The notes beneath the pieces were generated by a model that worked only from the letters and a program-made list of their open reading frames with translations, ran no database searches and was not told the DNA's origin. Below are positions 26,105 through 35,133 of a DNA stretch of 64,000 nucleotides, piece by piece; within the stretch, counting starts at the first letter, position 1, and each line of letters begins with the position of its first letter. The DNA is taken from assembly GCA_900769075.1 (NCBI GenBank), contig CAAGFE010000065.1, forward strand, positions 1 to 64,000. The letters are read 5' to 3'. The position numbers and the translations under genes were made by a program. This stretch comes from Clostridia bacterium (lineage in GTDB: Bacteria > Bacillota > Clostridia > Christensenellales > Aristaeellaceae).

Positions 26105-26133
26105 GTGACAGACAGGGGCGAATGTGATACAAT
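26105..26133 (+). promoter_or_regulatory. sigma-A-type promoter for the SpoIID-like gene
   Basis: GTGACA at 26105-26110 and TACAAT at 26128-26133 with a 17-base spacer, 40 bases before the start codon. Confidence 0.6.
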
Positions 26134-26173
26134 ACAGTGAATGCGTGAATCGCTGGATGAAGGAGGAACGCTC

Positions 26174-29100
26174 ATGCGTATCAAACGGCTGCTTGGGGTG
26201 ATGGCCGCCCTTGTCATGATGATGCTGTATGTCCCGGCTGCTCAGGCCACGTCGGTGGAGGACGTCGTGGTGGTCAGCGCGCCCCTGCGCCGCGCCGCAG
26301 ACGTGCAGGACGGCATGGTGCGCGTCTGGCTGGAATCCCTGGGGAATGTGACGCACCTGAACGTGACGGTCACCGGCAGATATTCCGTGAATGGGAATAC
26401 CGCCCTGTCCCTGTCCGATGGGGACTCGGTGTCCATTGATTTCAGCCAGACCACCGGTGAAATCACCATGACCATGGGCGGCGTGACCTATGCTGTGGGC
26501 AGCGAAATGCGCCTGCGCCGCCATCAGGCGAATGGCGAGAGCGCCCTGTCCATCGCCCAGGCCTCCCGCCCCAGCAACCTATATCCCGGCGATCTGCAGC
26601 TGCTGGCGGTCAAAAAATCCGATGGCGCCTATCGCCTGTATCCCATCGTGCATGTCTATCTGGAGTACTACCTCCAGGGGGTGGTGCCCTATGAGATGAG
26701 CTCCTCTTATCCGATTGAAGCGCTCAAGGCCCAGGCTGTTGCCGCCCGCACCTATACCATGCGCGCCATGAATGCCCGTTCCGCCTACAATTATGACCTG
26801 GGGGATACGGCTTCCGATCAGGTCTACAAGGGGTATACCGGCACATCCAACAACGCCACCAAGGCGGTGGACGAAACCAAGGGCATCGTCATCATGAATG
26901 ACGGCGTGCTTTCCGGCACCTACTATACCGCGTCCAACGGCGGACAGACCGAGGCGGTCAAGAATGCCTGGGGCAGCTCCAGCTATGCCTACCTCAAGGT
27001 CAAGGATGACCCCTTCGATGCCCTGAACACCTCCAGCACCCGCCGGAAGCTCTCCGTGTTCACCGATTTCGACCATGCCAGCCAGAACGCTGCCCTGGCC
27101 TCCCTTCTCACGGCGAAAGCCCAGGCGCAGCTCGGCGCGGATGCGGTCATCCAGACCATTGACGGCATCACCCCCCATACCCCCAAATACGCCAACCCCA
27201 GCCGCCTGTATACCCTGCTGGACTTCCGGGTCACGGCGCTGTCCGGCGGTGAAACGGTCACCGCTACGCTGTCCTTTGATATCTTCTCCGAATTGGAAAG
27301 CCAGCTATCCATGAGCATCAACAGCACGAAAAACGAGCTCTGGTCGGTGGAGAAGAAGGAGGAGGGGTTCCAGCTGATCGTGGGCCGATGGGGCCACGGC
27401 ATCGGCCTGAGCCAGCGCGGCGCCCAGCAGATGGCCCGCATGGGCTATACCTACGATCAGGTGCTCGGCTTCTATTATGAGGGTTGTGAGCGGGTGCAGT
27501 ATACCTTCACCCACACCATTCTGCCCGCCGGCGGCAGCAATCCCGTTGTCAGCACGGAACCTCCGGCAGACATCACCCCTGCGGAAGAAAACCAGGCCGT
27601 CGTCACCCTGCCCGGCGTGAGTGATATCGCCGCCCTGCGCTATACCGCCTCGGAGGATGGCAAAATCCTGGTGGGCGTGCCCAACGGCTCGGCGGTGACG
27701 GTGCTGAAGAAGGGGAGCGACTGGTCGCTGGTGCGCTACGGCGAGATCAATGGCTACCTGCCGACCGGCATGCTCGTCTTCAGCGGTACACCCACCGGCT
27801 CAGGGGATGAGTCCGCCACCGCGATTACCGTCTGGGGCGTGGTGACCGGCACCAACGCGCTGAATTTCCGCACCGGCCCCGGCTATGACTACGAGATCCA
27901 GACCGAGCTGCCCTCCGGCACCGTGCTTTGTATTCTGGAAACCGCGGGCGCGTGGGTCAAGGTGCAGTATGGCAGCCGCATCGGCTATGTGTCGCCGGAT
28001 TATCTGACCATCTGCGATGCCTATCCCGCCCAAACCAACGCGGACACCTCCGCCATGGTCAGCCTGGCCGGCGAGGAGGATACCGCCCCGCTGCTGGCCA
28101 GCCCGTCCACCTCGGCAACGGTGCTCATGCGCATCGCCCACGGCACCCAGGTGACGGTGCTGACCAACGATGGTTCCTGGTGCCGCGTGAAGGCCGCGGG
28201 CACGGAGGGCTACCTTCTGACCAGTCAGCTGGATTTCGACGCGGAGGGCACAACGCTCCCCGATTCCCCCGATGACCAGGAGCAGACCGCCATCGTCAAC
28301 AGCAATGCGTCCACCCTGAACCTCCGCGAAGGCCCCTCCACCGATACCGGCATCATCGCGCAGATCCCCAAGGGCACGACCATCGTCGTGATGGAATACG
28401 GCGATACCTGGTGCGCGGTTCGCTGGGGCGAACTGACCGGCTATGTGATGACAAAGTATCTCAAGTTTGAGGAAGAAGCCACGCCCACCCCGGAAGGCAG
28501 CGCAAGCCCAACCCCCAGCGGTTCTCCCTCCGAAACGCCCAAGCCGGAACAGACCCCGGACGGCTCCGAAGAAACCGGAGAGGTGACCGCCTGGGTCAAG
28601 CGAACGGTCAGCTATGTCAACCTGCGCGATACCGCCAGCACCGAGGGGAAGATCATCACGACGATTCCCTCCGGCGATGAGCTGGTTGTCCTGGAAAAGG
28701 GAGCGACCTTCTCCTATGTCCGCCATGGCGTGGGCACGGGCTATGTGCTTTCCGAGCATCTGACCTACACCAAACCCCTGGAAACCATCGGCATCCTGTT
28801 CATCAACACCGTGTCCGACCCGCTGGCCCTGCGCAGCGATCCCGACCTGTATGACAGCACCGTGCTGACCTACATTGCCCGGGGCGAGAAGGTGCTGCTG
28901 ATCGAGGAACTGGACGGATGGTGCCAGGTGCAGTATGGCGACCTGGTGGGGTACTGCGCCTCGTCCTACCTGAGCCGCAGGCGGCCCACGGAATACGAAT
29001 CCGACGATACCCCCATTTACGATCCTACCCTGACGGCGGTGACCGGCTGGACGGCGGTGATCAACACCGGCGGGCAGGCCGTGTCGATGCGGAAATGGTG

Positions 29101-29254
29101 TGCCGGCGACGCGCCGGAGCTGACCACGGTTCCCTCCGGCAACACGGTGAAGCTGCTGGCCCATGGCGACATCTGGTGCAAAATATCTTTTGAAGGGGAG
29201 AGCGGCTATTGCCTGACAGACAAACTGATCCTGATTGCCCCCGCCTCGGATTGA
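26174..29254 (+). CDS. SpoIID/LytB-domain protein with seven SH3-like repeats
   Basis: This exported protein (1,026 residues) begins with a signal peptide (LLGVMAALVMMMLYVPAAQA). A SpoIID/LytB domain spans about 150-440 and has YLQGVVPYEMSSSYPIEALK, AVAARTYTM, SNGGQTEAVKNAWG and HGIGLSQRGAQQMA. SpoIID is a lytic transglycosylase that degrades denuded glycan strands during engulfment. The C-terminal 570 residues contain seven SH3b-like repeats (for example NALNFRTGPGYD, STLNLREGPSTD, SYVNLRDTASTE), separated in one place by a Pro/Ser/Thr linker. Such repeats bind peptidoglycan. Bacillus SpoIID has none and is about 340 residues. The vegetative-type promoter suggests use outside sporulation too. 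Confidence 0.85.
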   Translation: MRIKRLLGVMAALVMMMLYVPAAQATSVEDVVVVSAPLRRAADVQDGMVRVWLESLGNVTHLNVTVTGRYSVNGNTALSLSDGDSVSIDFSQTTGEITMTMGGVTYAVGSEMRLRRHQANGESALSIAQASRPSNLYPGDLQLLAVKKSDGAYRLYPIVHVYLEYYLQGVVPYEMSSSYPIEALKAQAVAARTYTMRAMNARSAYNYDLGDTASDQVYKGYTGTSNNATKAVDETKGIVIMNDGVLSGTYYTASNGGQTEAVKNAWGSSSYAYLKVKDDPFDALNTSSTRRKLSVFTDFDHASQNAALASLLTAKAQAQLGADAVIQTIDGITPHTPKYANPSRLYTLLDFRVTALSGGETVTATLSFDIFSELESQLSMSINSTKNELWSVEKKEEGFQLIVGRWGHGIGLSQRGAQQMARMGYTYDQVLGFYYEGCERVQYTFTHTILPAGGSNPVVSTEPPADITPAEENQAVVTLPGVSDIAALRYTASEDGKILVGVPNGSAVTVLKKGSDWSLVRYGEINGYLPTGMLVFSGTPTGSGDESATAITVWGVVTGTNALNFRTGPGYDYEIQTELPSGTVLCILETAGAWVKVQYGSRIGYVSPDYLTICDAYPAQTNADTSAMVSLAGEEDTAPLLASPSTSATVLMRIAHGTQVTVLTNDGSWCRVKAAGTEGYLLTSQLDFDAEGTTLPDSPDDQEQTAIVNSNASTLNLREGPSTDTGIIAQIPKGTTIVVMEYGDTWCAVRWGELTGYVMTKYLKFEEEATPTPEGSASPTPSGSPSETPKPEQTPDGSEETGEVTAWVKRTVSYVNLRDTASTEGKIITTIPSGDELVVLEKGATFSYVRHGVGTGYVLSEHLTYTKPLETIGILFINTVSDPLALRSDPDLYDSTVLTYIARGEKVLLIEELDGWCQVQYGDLVGYCASSYLSRRRPTEYESDDTPIYDPTLTAVTGWTAVINTGGQAVSMRKWCAGDAPELTTVPSGNTVKLLAHGDIWCKISFEGESGYCLTDKLILIAPASD

Positions 29255-29985
29255 TCCGTGAGGGGGAACGGGTGGATGACCTGCAGCTGGCCCATTTGCG
29301 GATCATCCAGAAGATCCATGGCTTCCGCTTCGGGATGGACGCCGTGCTCCTGGCGGACTTTGCCCGGGTGGGGGCACGGGAACGGTGTGCAGACTTCGGC
29401 ACCGGGACGGGCATCCTCCCGCTGCTCCTGATCGGACGCGGGCAGGGCATGCACATTGATGCCCTTGAGATCCAGCCGGATATGGCGGATCTGGCCCGAC
29501 GCTCCGTTCAGCTGAATGGGCTGACGGAGCGGATCACCGTGCATTGCCTCCCGGTGGAGCAGGCGGATACCGTGATTCTGCCGGGCTCCCTGGACGCGAT
29601 TGTCTGCAATCCGCCCTACGGCGTCCCGGGCGCAACCCTGGTGAATCCGTCCCAATCGCTGTCCGTTGCCCGCCATCAAACGCAAGCCGGGCTGGCGGAC
29701 TGGTTCCGCATGGCCCACCGGCTGCTGCGGGGGAAGGGGCGCTTCCACATGATCTATCCCGCGCCGCGCATGCTGGAAGCCATGACCGCGCTGTCTGCAG
29801 CCCATCTGGAGCCCAAACGGTTCCGGCTGATCTATCCCTGCGCGGACAAGCCCGCCAATCTGGTGCTCATCGAGGCGGTGAAGGACGCCAGACCCATGCT
29901 CCACCCGGAGCCGCCGCTGATCGTCTACGACAAGGATGGCAGCATGACGGCGGAGCTGAAGCGCATCTACCACCTCACGGATTGA
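29209..29985 (+). CDS. tRNA1(Val) (adenine-N6) methyltransferase-like protein
   Basis: The Rossmann methyltransferase has DFGTGTGILPLLLIG (SAM loop) and IVCNPPYGVPG, the NPPY motif of N6-adenine methylases. The preceding GERVDDLQLAHLRIIQ and FRFGMDAVLLADFA are typical of the TrmN6/YfiC (Bacillus YabB) family, which modifies A37 of tRNA1-Val or a related tRNA. The start is uncertain. TTG at 29209 has GGGGAG eight bases upstream and overlaps spoIID by 46 bases, whereas GTG at 29272 is also possible. The stop overlaps the stop of convergent tspO by 11 bases. Confidence 0.8.
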   Translation: MPDRQTDPDCPRLGLIREGERVDDLQLAHLRIIQKIHGFRFGMDAVLLADFARVGARERCADFGTGTGILPLLLIGRGQGMHIDALEIQPDMADLARRSVQLNGLTERITVHCLPVEQADTVILPGSLDAIVCNPPYGVPGATLVNPSQSLSVARHQTQAGLADWFRMAHRLLRGKGRFHMIYPAPRMLEAMTALSAAHLEPKRFRLIYPCADKPANLVLIEAVKDARPMLHPEPPLIVYDKDGSMTAELKRIYHLTD

Positions 29986-30463
29986 GCTTTGCGAGGCAGA
30001 AATTCAGCACGCCCGCGAAGGTCAGCCAGAGCTGATAGGGAATCAGCAGCCCCCCGGCAACCTTGCTTTCCCGGAAAAACTGCACCAGCATGATGGCTGC
30101 CAGCATCCACAGCAGGAGCAGCCAGAAGAACGCCAACCCCAGCGCCTCCTGCACAAAGAACAGAAAGGGCCAGACCAGGTTGACCGCCAGCTGGGCGACA
30201 TACAGCCCGAGCAGGACGAACCTGTCCCGCCCCCGGGCGCGCAGGACAAACCACATCGCCGTGGCCATGGCGGCATACAGCAATGTCCATGCGATGGGAA
30301 AAAGCCAGCCCGGCGGCGCAAAAGCCGGTTGATTCAGCCCCTCGTAGAAGGAGGAATCCCGCTGGGTCAGAAAGCCGACAACGCCGCCTGCCGCCAGCGT
30401 GCTGACGATCAGCACGACCAGCGATTTCCAGGTATATGGATTGGGCTTCATGGGTTCAGTCAT
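29975..30463 (-). CDS. tspO: TspO/MBR family membrane protein
   Basis: The 162-residue protein has five hydrophobic helices and the family pattern YEGLNQPAFAPPGWLFPIAWTLLYAAM, WPFLFF, and WMLAAIMLVQFF. Bacterial TspO binds porphyrins and is linked to tetrapyrrole and stress responses. The ATG at 30463 follows GGGAGGTGA. Its 3' end overlaps the convergent methyltransferase gene. Confidence 0.93.
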   Translation of the reverse strand: MTEPMKPNPYTWKSLVVLIVSTLAAGGVVGFLTQRDSSFYEGLNQPAFAPPGWLFPIAWTLLYAAMATAMWFVLRARGRDRFVLLGLYVAQLAVNLVWPFLFFVQEALGLAFFWLLLLWMLAAIMLVQFFRESKVAGGLLIPYQLWLTFAGVLNFCLAKLNP

Positions 30464-30510
30464 GCATATCACCTCCCTGAAAGGATACGCGATCCGGCGC
30501 CATCCGATAC

Positions 30511-30545
30511 CCGCCAAAAGCTGCTGGTTTTCCGGCGGCTTTTTT
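30511..30545 (+). terminator. plus-strand terminator located beyond tspO
   Basis: CCGCC (30511-30515) pairs with GGCGG (30534-30538), with an inner AAAA/TTTT pairing, followed by six T on the plus strand. No plus-strand gene lies between it and the methyltransferase that ends at 29985, so it may end that gene's transcript after it has run antisense through all of tspO. Confidence 0.6.
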
Positions 30546-30555
30546 GATCGCATGA

Positions 30556-30584
30556 TTGCGAAACAGGCCCAAACAGAGTATAAT
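30556..30584 (+). promoter_or_regulatory. sigma-A-type promoter for the flavoprotein gene
   Basis: TTGCGA at 30556-30561, a 17-base spacer and a perfect TATAAT at 30579-30584, 30 bases before the ATG. Confidence 0.65.
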
Positions 30585-30613
30585 GGAACGAAGGAAACCG
30601 TGGAGGATGGAGC

Positions 30614-31831
30614 ATGGGAACGGTATTGGTGATTGGCGGCGGCGCAGCGGGCCTTGCGGCAGCGATTGCCGCGGCGGAATGCGGGGATCGGGTGACCATC
30701 CTGGAACGGATGGACCGGGTGGGCAGGAAAATCCTTGCCACCGGCAACGGCCGCTGCAACCTGATGAATACCGGCGCGCGGCGCTTCCCCGGCGGCGCGG
30801 CGCTGGCGGATGCGGTGCTTGATCGCTGCGGCGCGGCGGAGCAGACCCGGTTCTGGCAGCACATCGGCCTGCGCATGCGTCAGGAGGACGGCGGACGGGT
30901 GTATCCTGTCAGCGGGATGGCCTCGTCGGTGCTGGATACGCTGCGTTTCGCGGCGGCTGCGCTGGGGGTTGAGGTGATCACCGGCGTGCAGGTGACGGGC
31001 CTGTTCCGGGCGCGCCATGGCTGGACGGTGATGGCCGGGGAGGACAAGTGGAAGGCGGAGCGGGTGATCGTCGCGGGCGGCGGATGTGCCCAGCCCAAGC
31101 TTGGCAGCGACGGCAGCTGCTGGCCGCTCCTGACGGGCCTGGGGCATCACCTGATTCCGCCCCGGCCCGCCCTGACCCAGATTATCACGGATCCCGCGCC
31201 CATCAAGGGCCTGAGCGGCATCCGCATCCGTACGGAGGTCGTGATCACCTCCGGCACGCAGGAAAAATACCGGGAAGCGGGGGAATTGCTCTTCGCGGAT
31301 TATGGCGTGACCGGCGTTTGCGTGATGCAGTGCGCCCGCTATGCTGGGACCGGCGATGTGCTTCACATCAACCTGACCCGCGCATTTGGCTTTGACCGGC
31401 CCGGGGAGCTGCAGCAGGAGCTGCACCGCCGCCGCATGGCCTGGCAGGAGCGCCCCCAAAGCGAGCTGCTGACCGGCCTGTGCGTGCCCAAGCTGGCCCA
31501 GGCCCTCCTGCAGGCGGCGGGCATCCCCAATGCGCAGCGGTGCGCCTGCCGGGAGCTCACCGACGCACAGATCAAGCGCCTGGCTGCCGCGGCGGATGAT
31601 TTCCCCCTGGGCATTCGCGGCGTGAAGGGATTTGACAGCGCCCAGGTCACGGCAGGCGGCATTTCATCGGCGGAGTTTGATCCCCAAACCCTCGAGTCCT
31701 CCCTGGCGCCTGGCGTTCACGCGGCGGGCGAGGTGCTGGATGTGGACGGGGACTGCGGGGGCTTCAACCTGATGTTCGCCTTTGGCAGCGGGATCCTGGC
31801 GGGCCTGGGCGGCAGGGCCTTCCCCTGGTGA
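30614..31831 (+). CDS. HI0933-family (BaiN/YhiN-like) flavoprotein
   Basis: The 405-residue protein has the FAD-binding VIGGGAAGLAAAIAAAE at the N-terminus, GRKILATGNGRCNLMNT (diagnostic for this family), VAGGGCAQPKLGSDGSC, and C-terminal GEVLDVDGDCGGFNLMFAFGSG. Members are NAD(P)H-dependent FAD oxidoreductases. BaiN reduces bile acid intermediates in gut clostridia, but most members have no assigned substrate, and neighbours here give no clue. Confidence 0.88.
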   Translation: MGTVLVIGGGAAGLAAAIAAAECGDRVTILERMDRVGRKILATGNGRCNLMNTGARRFPGGAALADAVLDRCGAAEQTRFWQHIGLRMRQEDGGRVYPVSGMASSVLDTLRFAAAALGVEVITGVQVTGLFRARHGWTVMAGEDKWKAERVIVAGGGCAQPKLGSDGSCWPLLTGLGHHLIPPRPALTQIITDPAPIKGLSGIRIRTEVVITSGTQEKYREAGELLFADYGVTGVCVMQCARYAGTGDVLHINLTRAFGFDRPGELQQELHRRRMAWQERPQSELLTGLCVPKLAQALLQAAGIPNAQRCACRELTDAQIKRLAAAADDFPLGIRGVKGFDSAQVTAGGISSAEFDPQTLESSLAPGVHAAGEVLDVDGDCGGFNLMFAFGSGILAGLGGRAFPW

Positions 31832-31874
31832 GATGGCTTCCGGGCAGGTTTGCGCCCAATCGTGTGGGTTGGCA

Positions 31875-32034
31875 TTGCATTTTTCGCTGTGCCATGGTAT
31901 AATGAAAAAGTATCAATCTGTGTATGCGGAAGGAGTGACGGCTTCGTGGATCAGCCTCCCTGTAGTCCTGTGCCTGCGAGGGCCGTTGATCGACTTTCGC
32001 GGGCCTCGAATATGAAAGGACTGCTTGATTATCC
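31875..32034 (+). promoter_or_regulatory. promoter and structured leader of the CNNM gene
   Basis: TTGCAT (31875-31880), a 17-base spacer and TATAAT (31898-31903) start a leader of about 125 bases. The leader contains pairing such as CGAGG with CCTCG around 31976-32010. It matches no riboswitch I can name. A metal-responsive leader would make sense for a CorC/CNNM gene, but that is inference. Confidence 0.5.
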
Positions 32035-33312
32035 ATGACGCCTGATTTGTGGATCATGATCGCCATCCTCGCTGTGTGTGTGGCGCTCTCTGCTTTTTTT
32101 TCTGCATCGGAAACCTCATTTACCTCCGTGAATCGGGTGAAGCTCAAAACCATGGCGCAAAACGGCAACAAGCGCGCCCAAATGACCCTGAGCCTCGCGG
32201 AGAACTATGACCGGCTGATCACCACCATCCTGATCGGCAACAATATCGTCAACATCGCGGCTTCGTCGCTGGCGACGAGCCTGTTTCTTGTGCTGCTGAA
32301 CAATCAGGCGAATCTGGCCACAACGGTCTCCACCGTGGTGATGACCATCATCATTCTGATTTTCGGCGAGGTGTGCCCCAAGGCGATCGCCAAGGAATCC
32401 TCCGAGAAGGTTGCCATGGCCTTCGCGCCCATCCTCAGGGCGCTGTGCGCCATCTTCTCTCCCTTTGCAAGAGTGTTCACCGCGTTGAAGCGCATTTTCA
32501 CCAAGCTTGTCAAGACCGAGGAGGATGAGTCCTTCATCGAGGAGGAGCTGATGACCATGGTGGACGTGGCCGAGAGCGAGGGGGACATGGAGCATCATGA
32601 GGGAGAGCTGATCCGGTCTGCCATCGAGTTCAATGACGACCGCGACGTGCTGTCCGTCCTGACGCCCCGGGTGGACGTGACCTCCATTGAGGACACCGCC
32701 ACCATGGAGGAAGCAGCCGAGCTGTTCCGTACCAGCGGCTATTCCCGTGTCCCTGTGTATCATGAGGACATGGATCACATCGTCGGCATCCTCAATGAGA
32801 AGGATTTCTACCTGCGCAAGCATCAGGGCTGCGAGGACATCACCCAGATCATGAAGCCCCCGGTGTATGCGCCCACAAGCCTCAAGCTGGCCAAGCTCCT
32901 CAAGCTGTTCCAGGCCCAGAAAACCCACCTGATCATTGTCCTGGACGAGTTCGGCGGCACGGAGGGCATCGTCACCATGGAGGATGTGCTGGAGGAGCTG
33001 GTGGGCGAAATCTACGACGAACACGATGACGTGGAGGCCGATACCGTCACCCTCGAGGATGGCTCCCGCCTGGTGGACGGCGGCATGCAGCTGTCCGAAC
33101 TGCTCGATACCCTGGGCGTGGAGGATATCTACAACGCGGAAACCGTTGGCGGCTTCGCGGCGGAGGTGCTGGGGATCATCCCCTTTGTGGGCGCCGCGTT
33201 TGAAACGGATGAAATCCGCGGCCTGGTGACCCAGATGGATAAGCGGCGGGTGACCCAGGTGCGCATCTGGCGCAAGGAACCGGCCGGTCAGGACAGGGAC
33301 GACAACGACTAA
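32035..33312 (+). CDS. CNNM/CorC-family transporter-like protein (hemolysin family)
   Basis: Residues 1 to about 190 are a DUF21/CNNM membrane domain, with the ASETSFTSVNRVKLKTMA motif, IGNNIVNIAASSLAT and GEVCPKAIAKESS. Two CBS domains follow (LTPRVDVTSIE, YSRVPVYHEDMDHIVGILNEK, LDEFGGTEGIVTMEDVLEEL), then a C-terminal CorC/HlyC domain. Members are implicated in magnesium or cobalt efflux; the hemolysin name is historical. Only a weak ribosome binding site precedes the ATG. Confidence 0.9.
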   Translation: MTPDLWIMIAILAVCVALSAFFSASETSFTSVNRVKLKTMAQNGNKRAQMTLSLAENYDRLITTILIGNNIVNIAASSLATSLFLVLLNNQANLATTVSTVVMTIIILIFGEVCPKAIAKESSEKVAMAFAPILRALCAIFSPFARVFTALKRIFTKLVKTEEDESFIEEELMTMVDVAESEGDMEHHEGELIRSAIEFNDDRDVLSVLTPRVDVTSIEDTATMEEAAELFRTSGYSRVPVYHEDMDHIVGILNEKDFYLRKHQGCEDITQIMKPPVYAPTSLKLAKLLKLFQAQKTHLIIVLDEFGGTEGIVTMEDVLEELVGEIYDEHDDVEADTVTLEDGSRLVDGGMQLSELLDTLGVEDIYNAETVGGFAAEVLGIIPFVGAAFETDEIRGLVTQMDKRRVTQVRIWRKEPAGQDRDDND

Positions 33313-33335
33313 GAACCATCAATGGAGGAAAAACC

Positions 33336-33626
33336 ATGACCAAGACGACGCCCAAACGCAGCAAGAAGGAAGAACAGAAGAAGCTCGCCGTGCGCATCAT
33401 CGCCATTGCCCTGGCGGTGGCGCTGGTGGTGACCTCTCTGCTGTCCGTGTTCATTTCCTATTTCCAGAAGGACGAAAATCAGGAATTCCTTCAGGCGATG
33501 CTGGAGGCAGGCTTCATTTATCAGGCTGAGGATGGCAACTACTATTATACCGAGGCCTATCAGGAATACATCGAATATCTGGAAAGCCTGGAAGGCGAGG
33601 ATCATACGGGTCATGATCATGACTAA
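33336..33626 (+). CDS. small membrane protein with His/Asp-rich tail
   Basis: This 96-residue protein is not recognised. It has a very basic start (MTKTTPKRSKKEEQKKLAV), one membrane helix (IIAIALAVALVVTSLLSVFI) and a hydrophilic external part rich in Tyr and Glu, ending in EDHTGHDHD, which could bind a metal. It lies 23 bases after the CNNM gene with a GGAGG box, so it may be a partner of that protein. Confidence 0.75.
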   Translation: MTKTTPKRSKKEEQKKLAVRIIAIALAVALVVTSLLSVFISYFQKDENQEFLQAMLEAGFIYQAEDGNYYYTEAYQEYIEYLESLEGEDHTGHDHD

Positions 33627-33656
33627 AGCAGCCTGAAAAGAGGGGAAGGATGCACT

Positions 33657-35012
33657 GTGAAACGAACGCGGCGCGAGCCTTCCATGCACCGCGGGGTATC
33701 CCTGGGCACGGTATGCATGCTGGCCATCACCGTGGCGGTGAGCGGATTGTCAGCGGTCATCCTGCCGCGGCTTCTGGGCAAGGCGGATTTCAGCATGATG
33801 GTGGATGGCACGCTGTCAGCCCTGACGCTGGATGACGCGCTGCCTGTGCTGGCCTTGAACGACATCCCGATTGGCGAGGTGTATCACACGCCTGCGCCGT
33901 CCTCCGCGCCGACAGCCTCTGCCCGGCTGGCCACTCCCTCGCCCGTGCCGACGGCCACGCCGGTTCCGGGCGGCACGGTCACCCTCACCATCGGCGGCAG
34001 CGTCAATATCGACGATGCAATCCGCAAGTCCGCCTATTACAGCGAATCGAAGAAGTACGACTTTACCGAGATGATGATGCTCCTCAAGGACGAGATGGCA
34101 TCCGACCTGACGCTGCTGACGCTGGAGAACATCACCCTGGATTCCGACAAGGTCTCCGCCAACAATGCGCCTTCCGCCGTGATGGACATGCTGGCGGATG
34201 CGGGGGTGGATATCCTGGCCCTGGGCTATCCCAAGGCGTATGACAAGGGCCAGGCTGGCCTTGCCGCCACGGTGGAGGCTGCCCGGGAACGCGGCATGAC
34301 CACCATCGGCGCATACCTGACCGAAAACGAGGCCAATACGCTGTGCATGGTCATGGTGGACCATGTGCAGGTGGCTTTCCTGCATTATACCGAAACCATC
34401 AGCACCACGGGCCAGAAGGCCATCAACGCCGACGCTCGGAGCTATGCGCTGCCCACCATGTATATCAACGGCGCAGCGGCAGCCATGCTGTCCGACGTGC
34501 GGAAAGCCCGGGAAGCCGGGGCAGATGTCATCATCGTTTCGCTCAACTGGGGGACAGTCAGCGCCTCCAAGCCCACAGCGGCCCAGAAGGAGGTTGCCCA
34601 GCAGCTAGCGGAGGCCGGCGCGGATGTGATTGTCGGTGCGGGCAGCCGCGTGGTGCAGCCCATCACCTGGCTGACCTCCCGGCAGGAGGACGGCAGCATT
34701 CGTCACACCCTGTGCGCATGGAGCCTCGGCAGCCTGCTGAACGACAGCCGCAAGGACGGCAATGTGCTGGGCATGCTGCTCCAGCTGCAAATCTCCTTCG
34801 ATGGGGATTCTCTCAGCTTCGAGAAGGTCTGCTATACCCCGACCTACATCTGGCGCTATAAGCAGGACGGACAGTATTACTACCGCATCGCGGTGAGCGA
34901 TCAGCCCGCGCCGGACGGCATGAGCGATGAGCAGGCCGGATACATGGAAAAAGCCCTGCGCAATCTGAAAAAGTACCTGGGGGATTCCCCCGTGACGCTG
35001 CGAACCAAGTAA
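33657..35012 (+). CDS. CapA-family paralogue lacking the metal ligands
   Basis: The 451-residue protein has an N-terminal membrane anchor, a Pro/Ser/Thr linker (residues about 75-100) and a CapA-like domain. Comparison with the intact CapA at 5239 shows the ligand motifs changed: IGDCSIGD has become GGSVNIDD, NNHAWDFG has become GYPKAYDKG, LHWGREE has become LNWGTVSA, and QHPHVL has become GAGSRVVQP. The fold is evident (TLENITLD, VIIVSLNWG, CAWSLGSLL), but phosphoesterase activity is unlikely. The GTG start at 33657 follows GGGAAGG. It may be a binding or scaffolding protein of the cell surface. Confidence 0.8.
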   Translation: MKRTRREPSMHRGVSLGTVCMLAITVAVSGLSAVILPRLLGKADFSMMVDGTLSALTLDDALPVLALNDIPIGEVYHTPAPSSAPTASARLATPSPVPTATPVPGGTVTLTIGGSVNIDDAIRKSAYYSESKKYDFTEMMMLLKDEMASDLTLLTLENITLDSDKVSANNAPSAVMDMLADAGVDILALGYPKAYDKGQAGLAATVEAARERGMTTIGAYLTENEANTLCMVMVDHVQVAFLHYTETISTTGQKAINADARSYALPTMYINGAAAAMLSDVRKAREAGADVIIVSLNWGTVSASKPTAAQKEVAQQLAEAGADVIVGAGSRVVQPITWLTSRQEDGSIRHTLCAWSLGSLLNDSRKDGNVLGMLLQLQISFDGDSLSFEKVCYTPTYIWRYKQDGQYYYRIAVSDQPAPDGMSDEQAGYMEKALRNLKKYLGDSPVTLRTK

Positions 35013-35017
35013 GTCCT

Positions 35018-35044
35018 GGCTGTCGGGTCTCCGGCAGCCTTTTT
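35018..35044 (+). terminator. rho-independent terminator
   Basis: GGCTGTCGG at 35018-35026 pairs with CCGGCAGCC at 35031-35039, followed by five T. Confidence 0.8.
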
Positions 35045-35077
35045 CATTGCGGCGATGTAAACTTTTGCCCCAGGCGC

Positions 35078-35106
35078 TTGCAATCTCCGGGCGATCCGTG
35101 TACAAT
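35078..35106 (+). promoter_or_regulatory. sigma-A-type promoter
   Basis: TTGCAA at 35078-35083, a 17-base spacer and TACAAT at 35101-35106, upstream of the secreted protein gene at 35134. Confidence 0.65.
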
Positions 35107-35133
35107 GGGCATGAAAACATATGAGGTGATGGT

